A stretch of DNA of 42,758 bases from Myxococcota bacterium. GTDB taxonomy: Bacteria > Myxococcota_A > UBA9160 > UBA4427. The stretch covers positions 1 through 42,758 of the forward strand of contig JANQEL010000274.1 in assembly GCA_028278345.1 (NCBI GenBank), given 5' to 3'. The notes below the pieces were generated by a model. That model was not told where the DNA came from, ran no database searches, and worked only from the letters and a program-made list of their open reading frames with translations. The position numbers and the translations under genes are program-made. Shown one piece after another: positions 16,319-25,012 of the stretch (positions are counted from its first letter, which is position 1; every line of letters begins with the position of its first letter).

Positions 16319-17227
16319 TCAGGTTCCGAATACCTTCTGGGGCTCGGGCGACTTGTCGATCACCTCCTTCACGGCGGCACCGACTTCGTCGGGCTCCCAA
16401 CGGGCGCCCTTGTCGACGATCGGGCCGTCGTGATAGCCGATCGACGTGCCAATGATGCCGCCCTTCACTTCGAAGATGCGGCCCGTGATCTCGCGCGACT
16501 CGGGGCTGCCGAGCCAGACGACGAGGGGCGAGATGTTCTCCGGCGCGTTCTCGTCGAAGGAGTCGTCATCCGGCGCCGCCATGTCGGCGAAAACGGCTTC
16601 GGTCATGCGGGTGCGTGCGGCCGGGGCGATCGCGTTGGCGGTGACGCCGTAGCGGCCCAGCTCCGCGGCCTGAACGAGGGTGAGGGTCGCGATACCGCCC
16701 TTCGCGGCCGAGTAGTTCGCCTGCCCGACGCTGCCCTGCAGGCCCGCGCCCGAACTCGTGTTGATGATGCGCGCATCGACGGCGTTGCCCGCCTTCGATT
16801 CGTTGCGCCAGTACTCGGCGGCGTGACGCGAAATGCAGAAGTGCCCCTTGAGGTGGACGTTGATGATCGCGTCCCACTCTTCCTCGCTCGTCTTGAGGAA
16901 CATGCGATCGCGTACGAAGCCCGCGTTGTTCACCACGACATCGAGGCGGCCGAAAGTATCGATCGCGGTCTTGACGAGTTCGCCCGCGGCCCGGAAGTCG
17001 GCGACGTCGGCGCCATTCACGATGGCTTCGCCACCCATCGCGCGGATCTCTTCCACGACTTCGCCGGCCGGGCCTTCGCTTCGGCCCTGGCCATCGTTTT
17101 CGGCACCGAGGTCGTTGACGATCACCTTGGCGCCCTGGCGCGCGAATTCGAGGGCGTGTGCGCGGCCGATACCGCGGCCAGCGCCGGTTACGATGACGAC
17201 GCGGCCGTCACAGATCTTGCTGCTCAT
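16319..17227 (-). CDS. SDR of the MFE-2 / Hsd4A type (hydroxyacyl-CoA dehydrogenase)
   Basis: 302 residues. GAGRGIG (15-21) is followed by VNDLGAENDGQGRSEGPA, the insertion seen in the dehydrogenase domain of multifunctional enzyme type 2 and of steroid side-chain Hsd4A. The catalytic residues are S159, Y172 and K176. A C-terminal tail of about 60 residues (IGYHDGPIVDKGARWEP) extends beyond a minimal SDR. Likely oxidises a 3-hydroxyacyl-CoA of a bulky acyl group. It is 20 bases from the thiolase gene upstream, its natural next step. Confidence 0.85.
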   Translation of the reverse strand: MSSKICDGRVVIVTGAGRGIGRAHALEFARQGAKVIVNDLGAENDGQGRSEGPAGEVVEEIRAMGGEAIVNGADVADFRAAGELVKTAIDTFGRLDVVVNNAGFVRDRMFLKTSEEEWDAIINVHLKGHFCISRHAAEYWRNESKAGNAVDARIINTSSGAGLQGSVGQANYSAAKGGIATLTLVQAAELGRYGVTANAIAPAARTRMTEAVFADMAAPDDDSFDENAPENISPLVVWLGSPESREITGRIFEVKGGIIGTSIGYHDGPIVDKGARWEPDEVGAAVKEVIDKSPEPQKVFGT

Positions 17228-17247
17228 CTCTTTCTCCGTTGTCCGAA

Positions 17248-18396
17248 TTACAGGCGTTCGATGATGGTGACATTCGCCTGTCCGCCGCCCTCACACATGG
17301 TCTGCAGGCCGTAGCGGCCTTCGGTGCGTTCGAGCTCGTGGAGCAGGGTGGTCATCAAGCGCGCGCCCGTGGCACCGAGCGGGTGACCGAGGGCGATGGC
17401 GCCGCCGTTCACGTTCACCTTCTCGAGATCGGCGCCCGTTTCCTTCTGCCAGGCGAGCACGACCGAAGCGAAGGCCTCGTTGATCTCGACCAGATCGATG
17501 TCGTCGAGCTTCATGTCCGTCTTCTTCATCGCGTACTCGGTGGCGGGGATCGGTGCGGTGAGCATCCAGACCGGGTCGGCCCCGCGCACGCTCATGTGAT
17601 GGATGCGGGCGCGCGGGGTCAGGTTGTGCTCCTCGAGCGCGCGCTCGGAAACGATCAGCAGCGCAGCGGCGCCATCGGCGATCTGGCTCGACACCGCGGC
17701 CGTGAGGCGGCCGCCTTCGACCAGCGTGCGCAGCGAAGCCATCTTCTCGAGGCTCGATTCGCGCGGCGGCTCGTCGGTATCCGTTTCGCCGAAGGGAACG
17801 ATCTCGCGCTTGAAGCGGCCTTCCTTGATGGCGCGGATCGCGCGCACGTTGCTCTCGAGGGCGAACTCTTCCATGTCCCGCCGCGAGATGTCCCACTTCT
17901 CCGCGATCATCTCGGCGGAGTTGAACTGCGAGACCTCGACGGTGCCGTAGCGCTCGACCCAACCGCGGCTCGTCGAGAAGGGGTCGGTGAAGCCGAGGCC
18001 CTCGGCGCAAGTCATCGCCGAGGAGATCGGGATCAGGTTCATCGCCTGCACACCGCCCGTCACCACGATGTCCTGGGTGCCGCTCATCACGCCCTGGGCG
18101 CCGAAGTGGATCGCTTGCTGGGCCGAGCCGCACTGACGATCGACGGTGGTTCCGGGCACTTCTTCGGGAAGCCCACCGGCGAGCCAGCAGGTGCGCGCGA
18201 TGTCACCGGCCTGTGGGCCGATGGTGTCGACGCAACCGAAGACCACGTCTTCGACGGCGGCGGGGTCGACGTCCACGCGATCCATCAACGCCTTCAGGAT
18301 GTGGCCACCGAGATCGGCGGGGTGGACGTTCGCCAGGCTTCCCTTCTTCTTGCCGACGGGCGTTCGAACCGCGTCGACGATGTAGGCCTCGGGCAT
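17248..18396 (-). CDS. fadA6: Thiolase, FadA6-like (steroid C/D-ring 3-ketoacyl-CoA thiolase)
   Basis: 382 residues, full-length thiolase. The acyl-accepting C89 lies in TVDRQCGSAQQAI, N306 in EINEAF, H338 in GGAIALGHPLGATG, and C368 in MCEGGGQANVTIIERL at the C-terminus. Overall wording, including the start (EAYIVDAVRTPVGK) and GPRESSLEK-like segments, resembles mycobacterial FadA6 of the KstR2 regulon from memory. It would cleave a 3-ketoacyl-CoA late in HIP breakdown. FadA5-like side-chain thiolase is the alternative. Confidence 0.8.
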   Translation of the reverse strand: MPEAYIVDAVRTPVGKKKGSLANVHPADLGGHILKALMDRVDVDPAAVEDVVFGCVDTIGPQAGDIARTCWLAGGLPEEVPGTTVDRQCGSAQQAIHFGAQGVMSGTQDIVVTGGVQAMNLIPISSAMTCAEGLGFTDPFSTSRGWVERYGTVEVSQFNSAEMIAEKWDISRRDMEEFALESNVRAIRAIKEGRFKREIVPFGETDTDEPPRESSLEKMASLRTLVEGGRLTAAVSSQIADGAAALLIVSERALEEHNLTPRARIHHMSVRGADPVWMLTAPIPATEYAMKKTDMKLDDIDLVEINEAFASVVLAWQKETGADLEKVNVNGGAIALGHPLGATGARLMTTLLHELERTEGRYGLQTMCEGGGQANVTIIERL

Positions 18397-18440
18397 GCTT
18401 CTTTCCTTCTTCTGTCTTCGTTCGTTCCAGTAGGCGCGGG

Positions 18441-19628
18441 TCAGATCGTGCAGAGCACCGACGAGCCGTGACCGAAGAGGCCCTGGTTCGCCGTGATGCC
18501 CGCCTTGGCGCCCTCGACCTGACGCTCACCGGCATCGCCGCGCAGTTGCCAGACGAGTTCGCACACCTGGGCGATCGCCTGGGCGGGGACCGCTTCGCCG
18601 AAGCAGGCGAGGCCGCCGCTCGGGTTCACGGGGATGCGACCGCCGATCGTGGTGTCTCCATCGCGCAGGAGCTTCTCGGCTTCGCCGGGCTTGCACAGGC
18701 CGATGTTCTCGTACCAGTCGAGTTCGAGGGCCGACGAAAGGTCGTACACCTCGGCCAGCGACATGTCTTCCGGCCCGACGCCCGCTTCTTCGTAGGCGTA
18801 GGCCGCGATCGAATCGCGGAAGGGCGTGTCGGGCACCGGCACCGTGTAGGCCGAGTCGGTCGAGAAGTTGGGCATCTCGATCACCGTGCTCGGGAAGGTG
18901 GGCGTCACCGTCGACACGCCCGAGATGCGCACCGGCTTCGTGGTGTGCTTCTTCGCGTACTCCATGCTCGAAAGCACGACGCAGGCGGCGCCATCGCTCG
19001 TGGCGCAGATTTCGAACAGCCGCAGGGGATCCGCGACCATGTTCGAACCCAACACCTCTTCCATGGTGAACTTCTTCTTGTAGCGCGCGTTGGGGTTGGT
19101 GAAGCCGTGGCGCGAGTTCTTCACCTTGACCTGGGCGAAGTCCTCTTCGGTGGCACCGTGGATGTCCATCCGGCGGCGCGCGTAGAGGGCGAAGTAGGTG
19201 GGGTTCGTGCAACCCATCAGGCGGAAGCGCAGCCAGTCGGGATCGTGCCAGCGCTCGCCCGCGTTCGGGGCGAGGAAACCCTTGGGCGTCGTGTCCGCGC
19301 CGATCACGAGCGCCACGTCGCACATGCCCGCGAGGATGCGCGCGCGTGCAGCGCTGATGCCCGTCGCGCCCGAAGCGCAGGCCGCATACGAAGTCGCCAC
19401 CGTGGCACCCGACCAGCCGAGCGCCTGGGCGAAGGTCGCGCCCGCCACGTAACCGGGGTAGCCGTTGCGAACCGTTTCGGCACCCGAAACGAAATCGACG
19501 TCCTTCCATTCGATGCCGGCGTCCTTCAGCGCGTCGTTGCACGCCTTCACGCCGTATTCGACGAAGTTCTTTCCCCACTTGCCCCAGGGATGCATGCCTA
19601 CGCCGAGGACCGCTACGTCTTTACTCAT
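18441..19628 (-). CDS. Lipid-transfer-protein-type thiolase homologue (Ltp3/Ltp4-like, probable acyl-CoA retro-aldolase)
   Basis: 395 residues, thiolase superfamily. It keeps the SYAACASG nucleophile region (C84) but has AEVYDLSSALELDW (about 292-305) in place of the NEAF loop and lacks the C-terminal CxGG motif, as in Ltp proteins. Ltp2 with a DUF35 partner cleaves the tertiary aldol in cholesterol side-chain breakdown. Here the upstream neighbour (27 bases) is a DUF35 protein, so the pair is likely an aldolase complex. The wording is closer to Ltp3/Ltp4 than to Ltp2 from memory. The substrate is unknown. Confidence 0.8.
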   Translation of the reverse strand: MSKDVAVLGVGMHPWGKWGKNFVEYGVKACNDALKDAGIEWKDVDFVSGAETVRNGYPGYVAGATFAQALGWSGATVATSYAACASGATGISAARARILAGMCDVALVIGADTTPKGFLAPNAGERWHDPDWLRFRLMGCTNPTYFALYARRRMDIHGATEEDFAQVKVKNSRHGFTNPNARYKKKFTMEEVLGSNMVADPLRLFEICATSDGAACVVLSSMEYAKKHTTKPVRISGVSTVTPTFPSTVIEMPNFSTDSAYTVPVPDTPFRDSIAAYAYEEAGVGPEDMSLAEVYDLSSALELDWYENIGLCKPGEAEKLLRDGDTTIGGRIPVNPSGGLACFGEAVPAQAIAQVCELVWQLRGDAGERQVEGAKAGITANQGLFGHGSSVLCTI

Positions 19629-19655
19629 CGTCGTTCTCCTGTGGGATTCCGGGGG

Positions 19656-20090
19656 TCAAGCCGCGAGGGGCTTCCATTTCCAGACGGTGTGGGTCTTGTC
19701 ATCGAGGTCGTAGAGGGGTTCCACGACCAGCTCGACCTTCATGCCCGCCTTGAGGTCGCTGTGCGCAACGCCCTTGGCGACCTGGCCGAGGATCACGAGC
19801 TTCTCTTCCGCCAGTTCCACCGCGGCGATCGTGTAGGGCTCGAAGGGCTCCGGCGCGATGTAGGGCTCGGGCGGCTGATAGAAGTGCTCGGCGTAGGACC
19901 AGATGGTGCCCTCGCGCGAGAGTTCGACGGTTTCGAACTCCGTCGACTGGCAACCGGGGTTGCGGCAGTAGGTCTCTTCCTTGGGGAAGAAGTACGTCTT
20001 GCAATGAATGCATTGAGTGCCGATCAAGGCGGGTTTCTCACCTTCGGTGAACCAACCCTCGATGGCGGGGACGACTTCGCTGGTAGCCAT
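19656..20090 (-). CDS. DUF35 zinc-ribbon/OB-fold protein, partner of the Ltp homologue
   Basis: 144 residues. A rubredoxin-like zinc ribbon has four cysteines (C27, C30, C42, C47; CIHC and CRNPGC) followed by the OB-fold (GTIWSYAEHF, ILGQVAKG). DUF35 proteins bind acyl-CoA and complete the active complex of Ltp aldolases and archaeal thiolases. It lies 53 bases after an acyl-CoA dehydrogenase and 27 bases before the Ltp gene, the same arrangement as steroid aldolase complexes. Confidence 0.85.
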   Translation of the reverse strand: MATSEVVPAIEGWFTEGEKPALIGTQCIHCKTYFFPKEETYCRNPGCQSTEFETVELSREGTIWSYAEHFYQPPEPYIAPEPFEPYTIAAVELAEEKLVILGQVAKGVAHSDLKAGMKVELVVEPLYDLDDKTHTVWKWKPLAA

Positions 20091-20143
20091 GTTTGTCCTC
20101 GAAGTGGGGAGTGTCGTACTGGCCTACGCCGCTTGCTTTCTAC

Positions 20144-21205
20144 CTAGGCCGCAGGCGCCTCGTAGCCAAAGGGTATCGCGGGGGATGCGCCGTCGATCAC
20201 CGCCGCCGAAACACGAGCGCGGTGGAAGGCCGAGTTGCCCCATGCGGTGTCGAGGGACCAGGCTCGGCGCATCCAGACGTGGAGATCCTGCTCCCAGGTG
20301 TATCCGAGGGCGCCGTGCACCTGCAGACAGGTCTTGGCGAGGGACACGGCGTTCTCGGCCATCGCGAGCTTCGCCATCGAAACGTCGACGGCGCGACAGG
20401 GCGTTGCCTTCGCGACCGAGTTGGCCGCGCGGTAGACGTGGGAGCGACCGTATTCGGTCTGCACCTTCTCTTCGGCCATCATGTGCTTCACTGCCTGGAA
20501 GGAGCCGATCGGCACGCCGAACTGCTTGCGCTGGGTAGCGTAGAGGACGGTCATCGCCGAGAGCTGCTGGCAGACGCCGAGCAGTTGGGCTGCGGCGGCG
20601 AAGGCGCCGCGATCGAAGGCGGCGGCCTGCAACGCGCGACCGGCGTCGCCATCGGCGAGAAGCGTGGAAGCACTCGGCGTCCACTCGACACTCGAGAGCC
20701 GCTTCGCCGGATCGTTGTTCGCCTGCTCGGTGAGTTGCACGTCGGCACGCGGCACCGCGTGAACGGCGTCGCCCGAGTTGAGGATCAGGAGATCCGCCAC
20801 GTGCGCATCGTTCACGAACGGGCTCTGGTCGTGCTGCACTGCGACGATCGCCGAACCCTCCGCGACCTTCGGCAGCCACTCCTTCGCGAGGGCGTCGTTG
20901 CCCGCTTCCTGAAGCAGCCGGACACCCACGCACGCGGTGTGGATCACGGGCTCGGCGGTGCCGGCGCGCCCGGTCTCTTCGAGCACGAGCACCATGTCGA
21001 CTTCGTTCATGCCGAGGCCACCGTGGTCTTCACTCACCAGCAGGCCCGGCACGCCGATCTCGGCGAGCTTGCCCCAGAACTCGGGGCTGCGACCCGTTTC
21101 GGTATCCCACATCGAGCGCACGTGCTCGACGGTGCACTCGCCCTCGAGGAAATCGCGCACGGTCTGCTGCAGCAGTATCTGGTCTTCGCTGAATGAAAAG
21201 TCCAT
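20144..21205 (-). CDS. Acyl-CoA dehydrogenase, small subunit type (IpdE2-like)
   Basis: 353 residues from the ATG at 21205; the frame extends further upstream but those codons are antisense to the adjoining gene. ACAD signs are MDFSFSEDQILLQQ, LVSEDHGGLGMNEVDMV, QRKQFGVPIGSFQAVKH and VHGALGYTWEQDLH. It is four bases downstream of a second acyl-CoA dehydrogenase gene (21210-22379). Such adjacent unlike pairs form alpha2beta2 heterotetramers in steroid catabolism (ChsE or IpdE type), and this shorter member would be the non-identical partner. Which one holds the catalytic base was not determined. Confidence 0.8.
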   Translation of the reverse strand: MDFSFSEDQILLQQTVRDFLEGECTVEHVRSMWDTETGRSPEFWGKLAEIGVPGLLVSEDHGGLGMNEVDMVLVLEETGRAGTAEPVIHTACVGVRLLQEAGNDALAKEWLPKVAEGSAIVAVQHDQSPFVNDAHVADLLILNSGDAVHAVPRADVQLTEQANNDPAKRLSSVEWTPSASTLLADGDAGRALQAAAFDRGAFAAAAQLLGVCQQLSAMTVLYATQRKQFGVPIGSFQAVKHMMAEEKVQTEYGRSHVYRAANSVAKATPCRAVDVSMAKLAMAENAVSLAKTCLQVHGALGYTWEQDLHVWMRRAWSLDTAWGNSAFHRARVSAAVIDGASPAIPFGYEAPAA

Positions 21206-21209
21206 CGGT

Positions 21210-22379
21210 CTACTTCCGCGGCAAGCCGAGGATGCGCTCGGCGATGATGTTCTTCTGTACTTCGTTCGTTCCCGCGTAGATGGGGCCCGCCAACGCGAAG
21301 ATGTAACCGTCGAGCCATTCGCCGACGCCCTTCGCGGCCGGCGCGCTCGGCAAGAGCTCTCCCCGCGCACCGAGCAGCTCGAGGGCCAGCTCGTGCATCT
21401 TGATGTCGAGCTCGCTCCAGAATATCTTGTTGAGGCTCGCCTCGGCGCCGATCTTGCCGCCGCCCATCAAGCGCGAAACGGTCTGATAGGTGTTGAGGGT
21501 GTAGGCCTCGGCGTCCATCCAGCAGCGCGCGACCTGATCGCGCACGCTCGGGTCGATGTACTCGCTCTGGGCCTCGGTTTCGCGGTAGAGCTCGACGAGC
21601 TTGCGCGCGGTGTTCTGGAAGCGCGCGGGGCTGCGCAGCATGAGGCCGCGTTCGAAACCGGCCGTCGCCATCGCGACGCTCCAGCCTTCACCTGCGGGAC
21701 CGAGGCGATGCTCGGCCTTCACGCGCGCGTTGTCGAAGAAGACCTCCGCAAAGGCCGCCTTGCCGGAGAGCTTCTCGATGGGGCGTACGGTGACGCCCGG
21801 CGCGTCGAGGGGACAGAGGATGAAGGTCAGCCCGTGGTGACGCACCGATTCGGGGTCGGTGCGGAACATCCCGAAGAGCCAGTGCGCGTAGGCGCCGCGC
21901 GACGCCCAGGTCTTCTGGCCGTTGATCACGTACTCGTCGCCTTCGAGGATCGCGGTCGACTGGATGTTCGCCATGTCGCTGCCCGCGTTGGGCTCCGACC
22001 AACCCTGGGCCCAGACCTCTTCGCTCGAGGCCATCCTGGGGAGGAAGCGCGCCTTCTGTTCGTCGGTGCCGTACTCCATGATGGTCGGCCCGAGCAGGAA
22101 GATCCCGTTCTGGTTCACGCGACCGGGCGCGCCCGCGCGGTAGTACTCCTCTTCGAAGACCAACCACTCGAGCAGGTTCGCCCCGCGGCCGCCGTACTCG
22201 ACGGGCCAGGGCACCATGGCCCAGCCGCCGCCCTGGAGTTTCTTCTCCCAGGCGCAGTGTTGATCGAAGCCTTCCTTCGTATCGAAGGACTTGAGCGGCT
22301 CGGAAGGCACGTTGGCCTCGAGCCAGTTGCGCGCCTCCTGGCGGAAGGCGTTCTGTTCAGCGGTGAAGTTGAGATCCAT
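21210..22379 (-). CDS. Acyl-CoA dehydrogenase, large subunit type (IpdE1-like)
   Basis: 389 residues. MVPWPVEYGGRGANLLEW, EPNAGSDMANIQ, NGQKTWASRGAY and the C-terminal IYAGTNEVQKNIIAERIL are standard ACAD landmarks. It starts two bases after echA20 and ends four bases before a second, shorter dehydrogenase, so all three are probably co-translated. In the HIP pathway IpdE1-IpdE2 desaturates a ring-derived CoA thioester, and the placement supports that role. Side-chain dehydrogenases (ChsE type) look alike and cannot be ruled out. Confidence 0.82.
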   Translation of the reverse strand: MDLNFTAEQNAFRQEARNWLEANVPSEPLKSFDTKEGFDQHCAWEKKLQGGGWAMVPWPVEYGGRGANLLEWLVFEEEYYRAGAPGRVNQNGIFLLGPTIMEYGTDEQKARFLPRMASSEEVWAQGWSEPNAGSDMANIQSTAILEGDEYVINGQKTWASRGAYAHWLFGMFRTDPESVRHHGLTFILCPLDAPGVTVRPIEKLSGKAAFAEVFFDNARVKAEHRLGPAGEGWSVAMATAGFERGLMLRSPARFQNTARKLVELYRETEAQSEYIDPSVRDQVARCWMDAEAYTLNTYQTVSRLMGGGKIGAEASLNKIFWSELDIKMHELALELLGARGELLPSAPAAKGVGEWLDGYIFALAGPIYAGTNEVQKNIIAERILGLPRK

Positions 22380-22381
22380 GC

Positions 22382-23140
22382 CTACGATTTATCCGTGAAG
22401 GTGGCATCGCGCTTCTCGACGAAGGCGTCGCGCGCCTCCTGGGAATCGGGCGACATGTAGAGCTCGAGGGTGAAGCCCTGCTCGAAGCGGTAGCTCTGCT
22501 TGATGTCGAGCAGCTCGATGCCGTTGAGCGACCACTTGGCGAGGCGAAGGGCCTTGGGGCTCTTGTCCGCGATCGTGCGCGCCAATGCCATCGCTTCGTC
22601 ACGCAGCTCGTCCTTGGGGACGACCGATTCGACGCCACCCAGCCGCAGCGCCTCCTGGGCGTCGATGGCTTCGCCGGTGTAGAGCATGCGCCGCGTCTTC
22701 TGCATGCCGAAGAGGCGCATGAGGTGGGTTGCGGCGCCCAGCGCACCGCGGTCGATCTCGGGAAGCGAGAAGGTCGCGCACTCGGAAGCGATCACGATGT
22801 CGCTGGCACCGGAGATCCCGATGCCGCCGCCGAGGCAATAGCCGTGCACCGCCGAGATCACGGGAACCGGGCAGTCGTAGATCGCGCCGAAGGTCTCGTA
22901 GCAACCGCGGTTCACGTCGATGATCCGCGTGCCGTCTTCGGCGAGTTCCTTGATGTCGACGCCGGCCTGGAAGCCCTTGCCCTCGGCGCGGATCACCACA
23001 CAGTTGACGTCGCTGTTCGTACCGAGGGACTTGATGCCGTTCGCGAACTCGAACCAACCCTCGCTCCCCAGTGCATTCACCGGGGGGTTGTTGATCACGA
23101 CTTCCGCGATGCCGTCTTTGATGTCGATGTCGATCGCCAT
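22382..23140 (-). CDS. echA20: Enoyl-CoA hydratase/isomerase family protein, EchA20-like ring-opening hydrolase
   Basis: 252-residue crotonase. The oxyanion hole is seen in GFQAGVDI (about 56-63) and LGGGIGI (103-109); Glu128 and Asp130 lie in SLPEIDRGALG. EchA20 of Mycobacterium opens steroid ring D hydrolytically after the earlier IpdC-dependent steps, and here the gene follows ipdA-ipdB-ipdC. The phrase IDRGALGAATHL resembles EchA20 from memory rather than ordinary FadB-type hydratases. A plain enoyl-CoA hydratase is the alternative. Confidence 0.7.
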   Translation of the reverse strand: MAIDIDIKDGIAEVVINNPPVNALGSEGWFEFANGIKSLGTNSDVNCVVIRAEGKGFQAGVDIKELAEDGTRIIDVNRGCYETFGAIYDCPVPVISAVHGYCLGGGIGISGASDIVIASECATFSLPEIDRGALGAATHLMRLFGMQKTRRMLYTGEAIDAQEALRLGGVESVVPKDELRDEAMALARTIADKSPKALRLAKWSLNGIELLDIKQSYRFEQGFTLELYMSPDSQEARDAFVEKRDATFTDKS

Positions 23141-23171
23141 GGAGTTCCGATTCTCGTGAGAGGGACGGTGT

Positions 23172-24227
23172 TCAGTTGGACAGCGACTTCAGCGTCGCTT
23201 CCGCTTCGCTCATGATTCGCTGGATCAGTTCTTCGCAGGTGGGAATCTCGTCGATCACCCCCGCCACCGAGCCGCCGGGCAGGTAGCCATTCACGGGGTC
23301 GCCATCGGCCATGCCCTTCTTCGCGAGCATGGGGGCGTTGGCGGCCATGATGGTCTGCGCGTTGGTGAGGCGTTGGTTGCGGCGCATCTTGAGGCCGCTC
23401 GCGAGCAGCTCGCCGATCGTGGCCCCTGTCGTCTTGCGAAGCGCAAGACCGTTGCGCAGGGCGAGGAGCAGGCGCGAGAAGGAAGACGAAGCTTCGAGCT
23501 TGTGGACGAGTTCGTTGGTGACGACCCGCTGCGGCATGCCGTCGATCTGCGTCGTCACGATCACGTCGCCGACATCGGCCGCGATGAAGCGATCAGTGCT
23601 GGTCTTCGGTACGGGCGATTCCTGCGTGAGGACGAAGCGCGTCCCCATCGCGACCCCGGCTGCGCCGAACGCGAGAGCGGCCACGAGACCCTTGCCGTCC
23701 TTGAAACCACCGGCGCCGACGACCGGGATGTCGACCGCAGCCGCCGCCTCGGGAAGCAGGATCGAGGTCGGTACGGGCCCCGTGTGCCCGCCACCTTCAC
23801 CACCCTGCACGACCACGATGTCGGCACCGAGCTGCTCGGCCTTCTGCACGTGCTTCACCGCACCGCAGGTGGGAACGCAGACGACCCCCGCATCCTTGAG
23901 CTTGGTGATCAGATCCTGACTCGGCGCGCGGTTGTAACCCGCGGCCTTCACGCCCTGCCGGATGATCGCGTCGCTGATCACGTCGGCACCCGGCGCGTCC
24001 ATCAGGAAGTTCACGCCGAAGGGCTTGTCGGTGAGCTTCTTGACTTCGAGGATCGCGGCTTCGACATCGGGCGGCGGGATGGTGGCCGCCGCTAGGAAAC
24101 CGATCGCCCCCGCGTTGCTCACCGCCGCCACGAGTTCGGGCGTCGCCACCCACCCCATCCCGGTCTGGATGATCGGGTAGCGGATGCCCAGGCGATCGCA
24201 GATTTCGGTGTGGAGGGGGGAGGACAA
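23172..24227 (-). CDS. ipdC: Nitronate monooxygenase-like flavoenzyme, IpdC-like
   Basis: 351 residues from a TTG at 24227, preceded by AAAGG at nine bases. The frame stays open to 24986, but that extension is antisense-phase to ipdB. The FMN-binding TIM barrel of the NMO/FabK family shows YPIIQTGMGWVA, QGGEGGGHTG and PVVGAGGFKDG, and MGTRFVLTQES. In HIP catabolism IpdC is the flavin-dependent enzyme of this family encoded beside ipdAB, acting on a ring-derived CoA thioester before ring opening. The position right after ipdB supports the assignment; other 2-nitropropane-dioxygenase-like proteins look similar. Confidence 0.75.
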   Translation of the reverse strand: MSSPLHTEICDRLGIRYPIIQTGMGWVATPELVAAVSNAGAIGFLAAATIPPPDVEAAILEVKKLTDKPFGVNFLMDAPGADVISDAIIRQGVKAAGYNRAPSQDLITKLKDAGVVCVPTCGAVKHVQKAEQLGADIVVVQGGEGGGHTGPVPTSILLPEAAAAVDIPVVGAGGFKDGKGLVAALAFGAAGVAMGTRFVLTQESPVPKTSTDRFIAADVGDVIVTTQIDGMPQRVVTNELVHKLEASSSFSRLLLALRNGLALRKTTGATIGELLASGLKMRRNQRLTNAQTIMAANAPMLAKKGMADGDPVNGYLPGGSVAGVIDEIPTCEELIQRIMSEAEATLKSLSN

Positions 24228-24256
24228 AGCGGGGAGGCCTTTCGAATCGCCGGGGC

Positions 24257-25012
24257 TCAGCCCGGCACTTCCTTGGACGCGACGCCGTTGGGATCGAGCT
24301 CCTTCAGGATCTCGATTTCGGCGTCCGTCGGCGCGCGGGTTTCGACGGCGCCGTCGACGATCAGCTCGAAGCTCGTCGCCGCCACGATGTCGTCGACGCT
24401 CACGCCGGAGTGATGGGAAACGAGACGCATCGCGTGGTCGGGCCCGCCGAAGTCGAAGACGCCGAGGTTCGACACCACGTTGCGGATCTCGTGGAAGCGC
24501 GCGGCTTCCCCCATGCCCGCCGCGCGGTCGTAGCCGACGCCCGAAGCCACATCGACCTTCTCGACGAACACCTTGGCGCTCTGGTTCGGCACCCAGTAGC
24601 TCGTCGTGTGGTTGATCGTGTTGCCCGGCGCACCGCGCATGCCCAGCAGCTGCGCCTTCGGCTTCTCGAAGTCGCCGATGCAGGCGATGTTCTGGTTGCC
24701 GTAGCGATCGATCTGGGTCGCGCCCATCATCACGTGGCGCTTGCCGTTCGAGATGAGTTCGAAGATCTGGCGATAGGGCATGTAGCCCTCGACGACCGGC
24801 TCGGGGCCCGGGGCGCCACCGATCGGCTGGCAGGTCTCGACGAGCATCGCGACGCCGTCGGTCATCAGCATTTCGGGTTCGAAGGTGAGCTTGGCGAGGC
24901 GGGCACCCAGCATCGGGAGATTGCCGATCGGGCTCACCAGGATCTCGCCATCGCCGCGGAACACCTCGGCGATCGCCACCGCACACTGCTGCGCTCGCGT
25001 GAATTCGCTCAT
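24257..25012 (-). CDS. ipdB: IpdB, beta subunit of the steroid ring (COCHEA-CoA) hydrolase
   Basis: 251 residues, class I CoA-transferase superfamily. In place of the catalytic Glu-Asn-Gly of true CoA-transferase beta subunits it has MLMTDGVAML (T51-D52-G53), as expected for IpdB, which with IpdA hydrolyses the last steroid ring instead of moving CoA. GNQNIACIG, GAPGNTINHTTSYWV and GVFDFGGPDHAMR match mycobacterial IpdB closely from memory. The ATG overlaps the ipdA stop by four bases (ATGA). The first 48 codons of the longer frame are inside ipdA and were excluded. Confidence 0.92.
   Translation of the reverse strand: MSEFTRAQQCAVAIAEVFRGDGEILVSPIGNLPMLGARLAKLTFEPEMLMTDGVAMLVETCQPIGGAPGPEPVVEGYMPYRQIFELISNGKRHVMMGATQIDRYGNQNIACIGDFEKPKAQLLGMRGAPGNTINHTTSYWVPNQSAKVFVEKVDVASGVGYDRAAGMGEAARFHEIRNVVSNLGVFDFGGPDHAMRLVSHHSGVSVDDIVAATSFELIVDGAVETRAPTDAEIEILKELDPNGVASKEVPG

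Noticed and set aside
18213..20147. 644-residue plus-strand frame
   Set aside because: Antisense to the thiolase, Ltp and DUF35 genes; it has no recognisable domain and its composition is Arg/His/Asp-rich, typical of a shadow frame.
24228..24986. N-terminal extension of the ipdC frame
   Set aside because: Overlaps ipdB in another phase and is Arg-rich; the TTG at 24227 with AAAGG fits the family start.
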